Source: Neodiprion pinetum
Taxonomy: Eukaryota > Arthropoda > Insecta > Hymenoptera > Diprionidae
Direction of reading: 5' to 3'
Length of the DNA: 64,000 nt
Assembly: GCF_021155775.2 (NCBI RefSeq)
Contig: NC_060233.1
Location: forward strand, 27,693,456 to 27,757,455
Both the position numbers and the translations under genes were made by a program. Of this stretch, positions 49,401 to 61,200 are shown piece after piece. Under the pieces are notes generated by a model, which was not told the DNA's origin, searched no databases, and worked only from the letters and a program-made list of their open reading frames with translations. Numbering within the stretch: position 1 is the first letter of the stretch; every line of letters begins with the position of its first letter.

Positions 49401-51155
49401 AAAAATATCTTGAACAGTGTTGGTTTTTCATAAATTTTCAATCCAAATATTATTCCTCAGTACTGTTACGCAGTCGAAGAAAAATTAATCTAATAATCAC
49501 GATTTTATTACTTTCGTAAAAAAAAATACATTTTTTTTTTTTTTTTTGCACGAAGTTAAAAATGCAAGTACTTGAGCTTTCCTGCAGGTTCACACTCACC
49601 TTTTATCTCGAAAGTCTGAGTGTCGACGGACCTGACCATGTGAACGATGGAAGAAAGCGCAACGACCAGCATCGTCAGGGTTAAAACGGAGGCATAAATG
49701 GCGCGTAAGGTTCTTCTCCGGAAGGCCAAACCTCTGGACGAGGCACTCAAAACCCCGCAAACCGGAAGTAAGCCAAAGCACTGAGCCACCAATAAAATGG
49801 GACCAATCGCGCAGTGGAAACTCTCCGGATCCTGCTATTAGAAACGAAGAAACATTTCTCTTCAGATTGTTGTTCAATTGTCAATAATGTTCGTACTTCT
49901 GGGTAAAGTGAAAATGGAAATTCAAAAACGTAATTTAAATTGGCAAATGTGAACGGTTGCATTGAGAACTTTTAAAATGTTAAATGCGGAATGCCATTTA
50001 TATTTCAAACGCTCGTTTTAAACGAAACCATTCCAAATATTACCCAGCAGTTGATATTCGCCACTGATAACCTGGCATTTCGGGTTTCGCGGGATTTTAT
50101 ATATTCATTAAAAGATTCTAACAATTTTCAACGTTGTGTTCTACGATTTCAGGAAAGTGATAATCGTTTCCAACAGGTTCACGCTGTTTTGGTGGTTTGA
50201 AAAACTTAATTTGTTGTGTGCTTAATGAAAAGCTCCGTTGGATTTTGAGAGACTACGAACGATTTATAAAGAGCAATTCAACAACAATTTTTCACAATTT
50301 GGTTAAACTTTAGTTGCTTTTAACTCCGTATGTAATAGCAAATGAATTTGAATCGTTCAAAACGGTTTTAAAGATTTTCATGAGATCGTATTAGTGACTT
50401 GAAAAGGCTTCCAATTCGGTCTAATACCATTTGAAATACAGTTTTTAAAAACTCTAATACATTTTCAGACATTCTACTGTTCGAAAAATTTCACAAGTTC
50501 CAAAGTGATTCAAAGTCTATTTAATTTCTTTTATCTTTCTCGTTCACAGCATTTTTACGCGAGATAAGTACAATTTAAAACAATTTCAAGGAGATTCAAA
50601 TAAATTTTAGGAATTCAGTCGGATTGCGCAAGATTTTGAGTGGCTTTGAAAGACTCGGAATAACTCACGTTCAGCAAAGGATTGCGGGAAATCTGGAAAA
50701 ACGCAGGTGAAGAACACACAAAAAAGTTTTTTAGTATCTTATCGTACACGGCGAAAGAAGTGTTTTTCTTTTTAGCACTAATAAACGTAGCTAGATTTGT
50801 TCTGATCGCAAGTTTATTAAATCAAGCACCATTTCTTTAAATTGATGAAAGACTTTTTTGACGATATTTTGTAAATTTAACAACTTCCTCTGCGTGTGTC
50901 TCGGACAAAAGTAAAAAATTATATTTAAACAACCACCTGGCACAAAAGCCGGGATTCCTTTTGTCGCTGGGAAGCGTTCGACGTGTTGAGAAAAAGACCG
51001 GGTTTCGGTACGCCAGCATCGGCCTGATAAGCAGAATCATCGGAAGTCGTAATCGCTCTTCTGTTCAGTAGCGGCCAAATTTTTCGCGTGTCTCCGTTGC
51101 AGAAGATGTTTGGATCGTCGACGTCATTGCGTCGATCGTTTCGTTTCACCGTCAT
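43477..51155 (-). CDS. Sugar-type gustatory receptor (Gr5a/Gr64-like), complete, 10 exons
   Basis: Insect gustatory receptors are seven-transmembrane ligand-gated channels in taste-neuron dendrites; this clade detects sugars. Exons on the minus strand: 51155-50937, 50692-50669, 49831-49600, 47904-47769, 47211-47018, 46362-46271, 45677-45457, 44625-44457, 44003-43914, 43545-43477. All introns are GT-AG, phases agree throughout, and the 1446 nt encode 481 residues, normal for the clade. Diagnostic segments: SFHCAIGPILLVAQCFGLLP (first membrane helix), TFTWNFTDLFVML (exon 6), TTDD-like ATDDIALSGLRFFSITRNF (exon 9) and the signature TYEVVLLQF near the C-terminus. The start ATG follows an in-frame TAA. 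The start of exon 8 could also be 3 nt later (GAGGAG). AATAAA overlaps the stop codon. Large introns hold MITE copies. Clade assignment rests on motifs; the sugar specificity is inferred. Confidence 0.93.
48256..48557 (-). mobile_element. MITE copy J (5'-truncated), in intron 3 of the Gr gene
   Basis: Begins inside the family consensus (CGAACTTTTTTCGGTAATTG) after a poly-T run and continues to the intact terminus AAATTTCTCTCAGTG. The GTACGCG half is missing, and the expected TA at the intact end is CATA. Confidence 0.8.
48925..49080 (+). mobile_element. Diverged MITE relative in a Gr intron
   Basis: ACTGTACAGTCCTTAGTTAT, AAAAATATAGTTCTGAAC and GTGAAAATGAGTTTTGTTGC parallel the left half of the family and the diverged copy at 36640. 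No termini are defined. Confidence 0.45.
50669..50692 (-). other. 24-nt in-frame microexon of the gustatory receptor gene
   Basis: ISRNPLLN is encoded between an acceptor (TTTTTCCAG) and a strong donor (AAC|GTGAGT). Exon 1 ends and exon 3 begins in phase 0, so inclusion or skipping both keep the frame. It encodes part of the N-terminal cytoplasmic region just before the DPESFH motif. Confidence 0.7.
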
Positions 51156-53550
51156 TTGATCAGTCACAGCTTAGACCTCCGGTTCACGTATCGTATCTAG
51201 TATGTTGCGCCACTAAAACAATACCGTAACACGACAGAAGTTAATATTTTCACATTCCGTCTTGTTCCAAAAAATTCACGATAAGAAAATATTGGAATTT
51301 TTCTAACGCGGTAATTGAACCAGTGATTGCAAATAATTAAATCACGGCAATTTTTCGTTAATCGATCATGGTATCGACTATTCTCATCGATTTTACAAAT
51401 GGCGAACCGTCATATTGAATTGTAATTTTCCTCATATAATGCCACAATAGCGTCCCTCTACAAGTGATGAGGATCAATTTTTTTCTCACTTCAAATGAGA
51501 TTTTATATTTTCAAGCTCGTCGAAATTACGTAGTTTTGTTTATGAGGGTCTGAACAAATAATACCATGATATAGAAATACAAAATAAACATAATGAACGT
51601 TTAGTGTCTGATATTTTCTTCCTGTTTTATCATTGCTTCAGCTTCTTTCGCATACCGAGTAAAAATGGAGTAACTGGAGGATCAATTAATTTCAGTTCTA
51701 AGGTGGGAAGTAGATGTAGGCGTGACGGTCATGAATATAGTGAAAAGCCACCGTGTGGTCAGAGAAATAACGCGCATATGAATAATAGAAGTGTGGTTAT
51801 TAATGTAAGCTCGCGAAGCTCAGTTTCGTCAATTAATTAAAGTAGCGTGACGTGCGATCGTCATCCAACTTGTTATCACGTCCAGCCTGTAGTTTTACTC
51901 TAGAAATATTACACGAGTACTTAATCAAATATGCGTAGGTATAAACGCCACAGGCTATTTGTTACGAGCTGAGAAATACATGAATGTGTGAGAAAATACT
52001 TACTCATAGAAGTATTAGGAATTGATGGGACGAATGGATTCAGTAGAAGCCAAAACAATGATCTTGCCAATTATTTGTCGAAAATTTTTCTGCCAGTCAA
52101 ATGTGATTGTGACACTTATTTGATTACACGTATACAATTTTTTGTTCCGCATATATTACTTCACGAATTGTGGCCTGTAAAGTTTTTCATTGTAACGGTA
52201 TTCTGAGCATTAAATGAGTAATGAAAATGAAACGCCATTTTTCAGAGAACAAAAATTTTATTCTAAGTAAAAATTTGTAGAAATCGGTAGATGTCAATTT
52301 GTTTGGACGAAAAACAATTAACAAAAGACGAAAGATCTACGACTTGAAGCATTTTGAAGAAGAGAACTTGTATATTACGAATGAATATTAGTTCGGATAA
52401 AAAATAATTAACGATTTAATCAAAAGCACGTAATTGTAATTTGCCTCTTTTTTGCATGATATTGGAATCTTTTTAAATCGAGGCATGAGAATTCTCTATT
52501 AAAACTGCATGTTCATATATCTGATTTTCAAAGTACTATTTGTCAGAACACCAAATTTCTTACAATGCGAAATAGTTCAAAAAAATTTGCGACGGCTTTC
52601 TTACCATCGAATATCGAAAACGACGTTTTACATGACTTATCGAAAGAATATATACGATTATCTATCATATTCATTGTTGCATATTGTGAAATCCTTGATG
52701 AAAATCTATGCTTCCTTTTCGCGAGCAATTTCCATGGGAATAAACACATTCTTTGTACCTAAAATTACTCAATTAACAAACGCTTCAAACGCGGATAAAA
52801 ACTTACGAAGGTATATTTCAAAAAACGTGAACAAAAATGACACACGCATTCTCTAAAAATCTCTGCAAATCCAGTAATATTAACAGAAACTACATAAAAA
52901 GATGTTTCAATTTCTTCATAAATTTTTAATCAAATATTCTGGGTTAAAATTCTATTTAGTTCCACTAAAATATATTCGACAAATACCTAAATCGATACGA
53001 AAAGACATTAAATCTCGTCTAATCTAATGTTCAAATTTTGTTTTCACAGAATAACAAACATTTTACACCGCACATGAGGTTCATAGCTACGTGTTTGACT
53101 TAATAGTTAGCCGTGTTCTTTTAGTGATGAGTAAAAGCTGGAAATTTTACAACTTACAGACACTTCACAGGCTGGAGCGAGAATAAAAAACGGCAAAAAG
53201 TTATAGTAACGTCAAATGAAGATTCGTCGAAATTACTGACTTTCGTGATAGAAAAAAAAGCCACTCTTACCCGGTGGAAAAGCTTGCTCTCATTATGACC
53301 CCTGCCTAAATTTCCAAAAACTTGAAAGCTGCCGAGGAGACGACAGCAATCAGATGAAGCGGTTCCCGATCGGAAGACCGGGTCGCACTGCCCACTTAGA
53401 AGCTTTAGATTAAACGCGAATTCCCGACGCGTTGCGCCGGATGCGTCGGCTTTGCCTGCGTCTGACCATAACGCGCCTACGACTACTTGTAGACACGATA
53501 TGTACGGGCGAATGGGATTGAAAACGGCGTTGGGCAGTATTCGGTTACAT
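51156..53550. other. Upstream region of the gustatory receptor gene
   Basis: A+T-rich, with no other gene supported. A minus-strand segment in the GC-richer patch at 53.27-53.54 kb ends in a good donor (CACCGG|GTAAGAG, last base 53271) and might be an upstream leader exon of the receptor gene. This is weak. Confidence 0.3.
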
Positions 53551-54052
53551 TCAAATTACAAATTGGAGAAGTGAGTTGGAATTGAAATGAAAATAAATTA
53601 TTTGAAAATGTATCAATCACTAAAGTAAGTAAATTTATTTTCAATTACAAATTACAAATGCATCAATCGCCAAAGTTGGTGAATTTGTTTTCAATTACAA
53701 ATTGCAAAAGCATCAATCGCCAAAGTTGGTGAATTTGTTTTCAATTACAAATTGCAAAAGCATCAATCGCCAAAGTGTGTGAATTTGTTGGCAATTACAG
53801 ATTTCAAATTTATCAATCACCAGAGTTGATGAATTTGTTTTCAATTACAAATTACAAAAGCATCAATCACCAAAGTTAGTGAATTTGTTTTCACTTAGAG
53901 ATTACAAACTTATTAATCAGGTCAGTGCATTTTTTTTCAATTACGAATTACAAATATGTGAATCACCAAATTTGATGAATTTGTTATGAATTACAAATTA
54001 CAAATTTATCAATAACCGTAGTAAGCAAATTTTTTGTCGATTACAAATTACT
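53551..54052. repeat. Minisatellite, 50-bp period, about 10 units
   Basis: Units with the pattern TCAATTACAAATTRCAAA-NGCATCAATCGCCAAAG-TTGGTGAATTTGTTT start at 53641, 53691, 53741, 53791, 53841 and 53891, exactly 50 bp apart. Degenerate units lie on both sides. The central units at 53641-53790 are nearly identical, and divergence rises outward. Confidence 0.92.
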
Positions 54053-57044
54053 ACTGAAACGAAGTGAAAAGTAATAACCCTTATAATTTGTAATTGGAAA
54101 AAAAAATCAACGACTATGTTATAAAGACAGTATATTTTGTTTTCAACGATAAACTATACTTTTGAAACCAGTTGAAATTAAATTACTCCTTTAAGTTGTA
54201 TTTCATTTCGTATCCAATTTCGTTTCGTTTTTGAAGGTAATTTTTAATTGCAGGTTTCGTTTCAACTACGAATTACAAGAGGAAACGAGACAAAGTCTTC
54301 GTTTCTTATTACAAATAATCAGTTACAAAAATTTGCACACTGGTTGAAAGGATACCTTCGCAAATTTTATGAATTCAATTTTTCCACGGTTGATTTACAA
54401 CGTGATAATGGTCGCTGTTGTCACTTATTCTTGAACATACACAGTATACGACCCAGCTGTATTTTCACCCTGTTCTTTACCAAAATTTTCAGGCCTTGGA
54501 TGATAACTATGGCCGAAAATTTGATATTTTTTACGTTAAAAAACATTTATTACTCATCCGTTAGGATTATTGATGTTGTTTACGAATCAAGGTTTTCTCT
54601 CATTTGGTTAAAAATATCTTATGCTAAAAGTCATTAGATCCAAGCTTTCTTTCAAACCAACTTGAAATAAACTGCATTCGCGAACTTTCACTGTTGAATT
54701 AATTATTGGAGGAAATGCAGGAAAAAATGTCCCATTTTGCAATGTTATTGAGACCGTAGAAATGAAAAGTTATTGAAGTTTCTAAAATTCGAACTATCGT
54801 ATTATGTTCTAAAAACAATCTCTTGGAAAAAGAAAAAAAAAAGACATTGGTCCCTAAATAATCAGATCTATAAAAATCAGGATTGCGTAATCCTGTTTTT
54901 ATAAATTACTAATGTTTGTGAATTCATTCGTTATTCGCTTTTAGTCTAATCGACATCGTAAATTCCACGCGTATTTTTTTTTTTTCTTACTTTTTTCTCG
55001 TTCAACTTTAACTTTACTGGAATCGCACATTCGGATGTTTGCAGATTATGTTTGCCCGTGCACGAATATTGCGCGGGTTCAATAAGCCTGGTTAGTACTG
55101 GCACAAGATAAAACTATTACCGGTCGCTTATTGTAAACCGAGGAGCAATTTTCATAAAGCCTGCCTCAATATGGTAACTGATAAGCGTACTGAGGCGCGA
55201 AAATAACCGGCCGAATGAAAACACTTCTCGAAAATGAGTCAACGCCATGATTTACAATCTGTTACGCTGGCTAATATATTCTATACGAAATCATTTTCCG
55301 TACTATTGGATTATTTTCAAGAAAGAGTTTATTCACTAGGAGGATTCACTGAAATTTGATAATGAGAAAAATTTAAGAGACCTCGAGAAGTAAAAAAATT
55401 TTTTTTGATGTTTGTACAAAAGCTGAACAGGTTGGTAAAAGTCTTTTGATGAATATTATTATACAGCAGAAAAATTTGCTTGATTAGTCTCAAAACGAGG
55501 GTCACGTTTGTTTTGAAATTTGCAGAACCTATTTTGTGTTAATCCTCGAAATTTAATAGTTGTATCCTTTGTGATTCGACAAGAATCAACACAATTAAAG
55601 GTCAGTAAATTTCAATGATTAAATTGAAATCCTTTGATTCATTCGATGCAATTTATCTATGTTAAAGTTTAAAAATTTGATTCAAATACCATGAAAAATC
55701 ACTGATCAACAAGCGAGATTGCACATTCTCTATTAAATTATCAATAAATCCGTTACCATCAGAAAATAAATTGTAACATACTTACTTTGTATTTATTCAT
55801 AATTTTATATTGAAAATTTACTTAATATACAAGAGGTAATAGTTTCATCAAATCTCATCGAATAGCTACGGAGAAAAAAAACAATTGTCAATTTACAACT
55901 GTGTACTTTGCCGCGAAAAGCTAGCGGCGAACGCATGCGAATACAATCGAGCTGTTTACTCAGAGAAGCTTAAAATCGACGTAGTTGAAATCATATAGAG
56001 TCGTGCGTATCATGCACACGAACATGTGTGGCTCGGGAAAACATCGCCCTGATAAGGGGGCTCATACCCAGTGCGTGCCAATCGTTATATTATCTTTCCG
56101 ATTGCGGTGGGTTCGATGAGAGATGGGCGCAAGTCCACGGACTTCCCGTTGGACGCGTTGCGTAAATCAAGCTGCTAGATCGCGTTCGAGAAATTCCGTC
56201 GCCGAAGTACCTATTTTCAAATTATTTTTCATTCGACAATAGAACCCTCTGACCTTTATACCGGGGATGTTTTGGTGCGAGGAGCTTCATTCAGAATGAA
56301 GACAACCCTGTAGTTTGACATCAATTGACATGCGATTACATCTCGATCGATATGCTAACAGCCGCTGGAAACTGTGTATTCTAATTTTACAAACAATTGT
56401 CATGACGATTTATGTTGGAAGGGCATTCTTATTCCATACATAATTTATTACAGGGTGACCTCTGATCGTGGATTGTAAAAGTCCCTAGTTTAGTTTTCCA
56501 GATCCAAAATCACAATTTTACAAACACCTTGTGTGTCTGAAAATTGAAATTATATCAATCATTATAAGTTGTATTCGATCTGTTTTAAAGTCTTTGAATT
56601 TCACTCTTACTTGAATTTTTTGTTATAAACGGTGAATCGGGCATATCCAGTTACGCTGAATATTGCGCAAAAGCTGCAACATTCGGAACGGTATAAAAAT
56701 TTCAGTTTTCTTTTTAGAATTTCCATAAAATTTCGTGCCTTATTTTTAATTATTTTTCCAGGTTAAATAAGAATCCCCAGCTATTCAAAGTTGAGTAGCA
56801 GCCCTGATAATTTAATCTAAACCCAGTTGAATGTCTTTCCTTTCATAAGATTTTCATGTGCTTTTAAATTGTATTTCGCACAAAATGACAAAACTTACAT
56901 GGCTAAACGTAAAGAATTATTTTACGTCACTGACAGCGCGAATGCAATTTTTTACAATTCAATATTGGAGTCTTTTTTCACCTTTTTCTTCATCCTCCCC
57001 AGAATATTCGTGGATTAATGGATCGTAATAAAAAAAAACACAAT
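54053..57044. other. Intergenic DNA between the minisatellite and the CSE1L 3' UTR
   Basis: No gene supported. A 129-codon plus-strand frame (54248-54637) is A+T-driven and has no domain features. A GC-richer segment at 55.9-56.25 kb has no coherent frame. Confidence 0.4.
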
Positions 57045-57060
57045 AAAAAGTTTGAGGGTA

Positions 57061-57066
57061 TTTATT
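57061..57066 (-). terminator. Candidate polyadenylation signal for CSE1L
   Basis: AATAAA on the minus strand, followed 10-40 nt downstream by a T/GT-rich tract (TTTTTATTGTGTTTTTTTTT). It would give a 3' UTR of about 1.2 kb after the stop at 58252. An ATTAAA near 58003 is an alternative. Neither is proven. Confidence 0.35.
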
Positions 57067-58251
57067 AACAAATTTATGACGATTTCTTTTCGCACGTTAT
57101 ACAGAAAACAATTTGGGGTACAAGTACGATCAACTGTACGGATATGATGTTTGTGCCACTCAATTAAGTATAACAGCTACCTCACGATTTCGACAATTCA
57201 GTCTCAACTTGACATTGTTTAGGTGTAAGTTTGAAATCAACTATACAAATATGATTTAAGATATCTTATTCAGAGAAAAGACGCAACAGTGCTTTTACTC
57301 CTTCTTGATCTTAGACCTACTCGTATCCGCGCTTTGCCGCGCTATCGTGAAAATTTCGAGATTTAGCCGCCTAAAAGACAAATCGGTCTTCTGTCTCGTT
57401 TTCGCGCAATTTTCGGAAGGCTGGATTTCAATTTACATAAAAACAAGTATCGCAATGTCGAAAGATATGATCAGACCAATCATAGGCAATAATTTTTAAT
57501 TTTTTTTCTCAATAGTTATAATAGTTTATCCTAAGACGACACATTTTTAACTTTTACACAGCTTGTATATCGTTATAAGAAACCTTACTATTACTTACAT
57601 TTACCGTTGGCATACACATTGAAAATTTATATGCTTATATTCTAATGTCCAGCACTTAGATACACGTTATTTAAACACCAGAAAAAATTTTTCCGCGTTA
57701 CTCTAAAACACTTGTTTTCTCCTCTCCCACTCTTGTTATCTTTTTCTCTGTATGTGTCGATTACATTGATAATGAAACTGAAACTCACTATTGATTACTT
57801 ACTTATTTACCAGTATGTGGGTAAATACAATAAATCATCGTCGATTAAGTAATTCTTGACCCTGGTTCTTCGGAATATTCCAAATACGGATCAAGCTTGA
57901 ATTTTTTTTTAAACGGAAGAATGAATACGCGAAGAATTTCATACAAAAACACGGTCAAGTATCCTGAATAATGATTTTTTTCTGTTTTTTTTTTTTTTTC
58001 TTTTAATAACATACCACAAGAGGGAGCGGGATATTACATTTCTTTAAGAGTAATCACGAGTTTCGCGAGATAATAAGGCAACGGTTTTCGACACAAGTAC
58101 CGACGAAATAACGGAAGTTTTTTTAAAAAAAACTGAGAATAAGAGAAATGAAAAACTTCATTGGATCGTGTTAAAATTCGGTGAGCTCGATATTGTTGAT
58201 ACTACGAGCCATTAGGTAAATTTTAAGCCTATTTCGTATATTCGGATCGTA

Positions 58252-61200
58252 TTATGCAACGCCAATACCGGCTGTTTGGAGATAACTCCTTAGATGATTA
58301 GCGTTAGGTTCTGGAATCTGACCAAGCAGACCAGGAAGCTGGCCTGGCGATAGTTTACCAAGACCTTGTGCCAGATAGAGCCGCACATCACCGATGCCTG
58401 CAAAAATTATCCATAAATAATCATTGACACAACAATAACGATGTTTTCAGGATGATAAAATAAAACCCAAGTAGAACTTCGATTGTACAAGAGATATAAG
58501 GCGTCAAAATATTGAAGAAGTGCAATTACACAACATAACTTCGCTTATGAAAAATCAATATACCTGTGTATATATATGAAAAAAAAAAAAAAAACACAAA
58601 TTAACAAAGGAAAATTGCACTCGTACTTTGGAGCGGATCTTTTTTAGGATTCCCGGCATAAATAAGCCTGCTGTAGGCTGCTTGGTATCCGGGAGCATCG
58701 TCGACCTCAGCGAAAGCCTGATCCTCGGGTAGAATGCTTTCGTCTTGAGGAAGCTCAAAGAACTCGACCAAAGTGGCCAAGAGCCGAGGGTAGTAGGCAT
58801 TGTATGGACTGTTCAACATTTCCGGACAATCTATGAGTAAATTTGAGATTCCAACGGCTGTAATTTTTCTCTCAGATTCACCAGATACCTTTTGCAAATC
58901 TGTAATGAACACACGGTCTACAACCATGCCAAACATTCTGTAAAGGAAAAATCAATTAAATTCCATTAAGATCGTGAGAAAAGGGGTTTATTTTCGGTTC
59001 TTTCGAATTGAAATTAGAAGTGAAAAAAGAAATCTAAAAAAAAAAAAAAACTATTTTGTCTCTGTGATGTATTGATAATTTACTTACTGTGGCTGAATTT
59101 GGTCGATTATCGCAACCAAATTACTGGCTCCGTACTTGACAGCGTACGTTGCAAAAAATACGATGAGACCTTTTACATATTTAGTTGTTTTTGAGGATGT
59201 TAGTCTTTGGAAAAGCAGCACAAATACTTGCTTCATGTAAGGCTCAAGCGCGTTTCTGAAAAAATGATTTATAACCAATAGGAGAAGAAAAGACTCAAAA
59301 ATCATGGATTTGAGATGAAAGGTTCTTACAAGCTGAATGTCAATACGTATTGCATTTTCTAAAAAGTGGAGGAATTACAATTGTTGAAAAACGGAAATCT
59401 GACGTTTGTGAAGAAAAACGAATTCAACTTACGGAGGAAACTGTTCGATTATCGTTTGCATCAGATGAAATCCTTCAACGTCATTAGCCTTAGATGAAAT
59501 TAGTTTCTGGAAGACACCCAACAGACCGCTGATCTTGTTTTGGGCAATAATTTGGTGAGGACCGTGGCTCACAAATGCCTGAAGCAATCTGGTCAGTGGG
59601 TGGATATTGGCTTGGCGTTCAAAAAGGACAGGAGCTAGCAGACATGGGAAAAGCGCCATGTATGGCTCCGGAATGTCTGGAGCTGTTTGGAGTTCGAGTA
59701 GAAGGGAAAGAATTTGGAAAACGTAGGGAATGAATTCTGCGAACAGTAGAAAAAAGAAACACTAAATTAGGATCATTTGGTTTTGCAATACGAGGAACAC
59801 CTATCGAAAGTTTAAACTAACCCTGAATATCTTGTTGTAAGATTCCTTGAAAAACTGGAAACAGAGCCTGTTCAAAAGAAGAGACAGCAGCTGGGTTCGT
59901 TTTGCATACAATTCTGAAAGAGGAATGACAGAGTGGGAATGAGTTAACGCATGTTAAAGACTGGTAAATCTGTTCTTTAAAAATTACAGATACGATGATC
60001 AATCAGTATTTCTTTTATACGATGAAATCGGAAGTGCTCAGAAATGGGAAGCTTTTATCTACTTACTTTATGGATAAACTAAGAGTCTCGAATAAATAGT
60101 GATTGAAATGCGGTCTCCTAGGATTTCTCGCTACAATGGTAAGCTTTTCCGTCAGTTTAGGTAGCAAGTCGCCTAGGAATGGTACAACTCTCTCTTGCAA
60201 AATGTAAAACGTTCTCATCACAGCTTTCATCGCGTATTCATTTTCCTCCGAGCCTTGAGTCTCTAGAGTAGCGAACAATCCCTTGAACAATTCAGCCGCC
60301 AGAGATCCGAGCACTTCTCCCTTGACTCTGCGAATAAGAAGGAAATAGAAAGAATTATTGAGATTAGTTTGACAAATAAAGAATGTCCCTTTTGGAGAAG
60401 TCCCTGCTTTCACTGTTTCATCAATAATTATAATCCTATTTCATGCTTACAAAAGACCTCCGTCAAGTCCCTTCAAAGTAAGTATTTTCTCAATAGCACA
60501 AGCTGCGTAACTGTGAACAACGGAACTGGAAGCGCCGAGATGTCTGACTAAATGAGGCAGACTACCGATGACCAATTCCTTGGGTAACACGGACCTGAAG
60601 ATCATTATGAATTTGATTGCGTCTGCTTTCAGAACCGGAACTTCGTTAACTGAAACAAAAAGATTCAAATTAAGACATGTGTCGTACTTTTAGCTGCAAT
60701 CCAAGGCGTCTGAATATAAAATATATCCAGTTTACACACCATTCAGTTTTGCTAGTTCTGGCTCAATATGTTGAGCCGCAAACTGAGGCAGCGATACCAA
60801 ATCACTACTCTGGGTTACTCCATGCTTTTGGGTTTGACCCTTGCTAGCACTACTCGTGACCAAGTACAGAGCCGCATCCTTGCTACGCCAATTTTCTGTT
60901 GGTTTTTCAGCATAATTTTGCAGCATTAACTGAAATGCCAGATCAAGTTTAATTAATTAGTCACATGATAACGGTTGCTGTTTATTTAAGATTATTTTAC
61001 CTGGATGTAGGATCCGAAAATCTCCATAATTTTTGCCTCAAAATATTTTGATAAAACTTTCACGAGGTCGCAGGCAGCGCGTCGCCTCGTGTCAACGTCA
61101 CTGCCCTCAATATCACGTCTTATGTATTCTTCTGGATTATCCTCAAATAATTCATGGTCGGATTCTGCAAATACATGAAGGAAAAATTTACGACGAGCAC

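Noticed and set aside
54248..54637. 129-codon plus-strand open frame
   Set aside because: A+T-driven composition, no domain, no splice or promoter context; likely chance beside the minisatellite.
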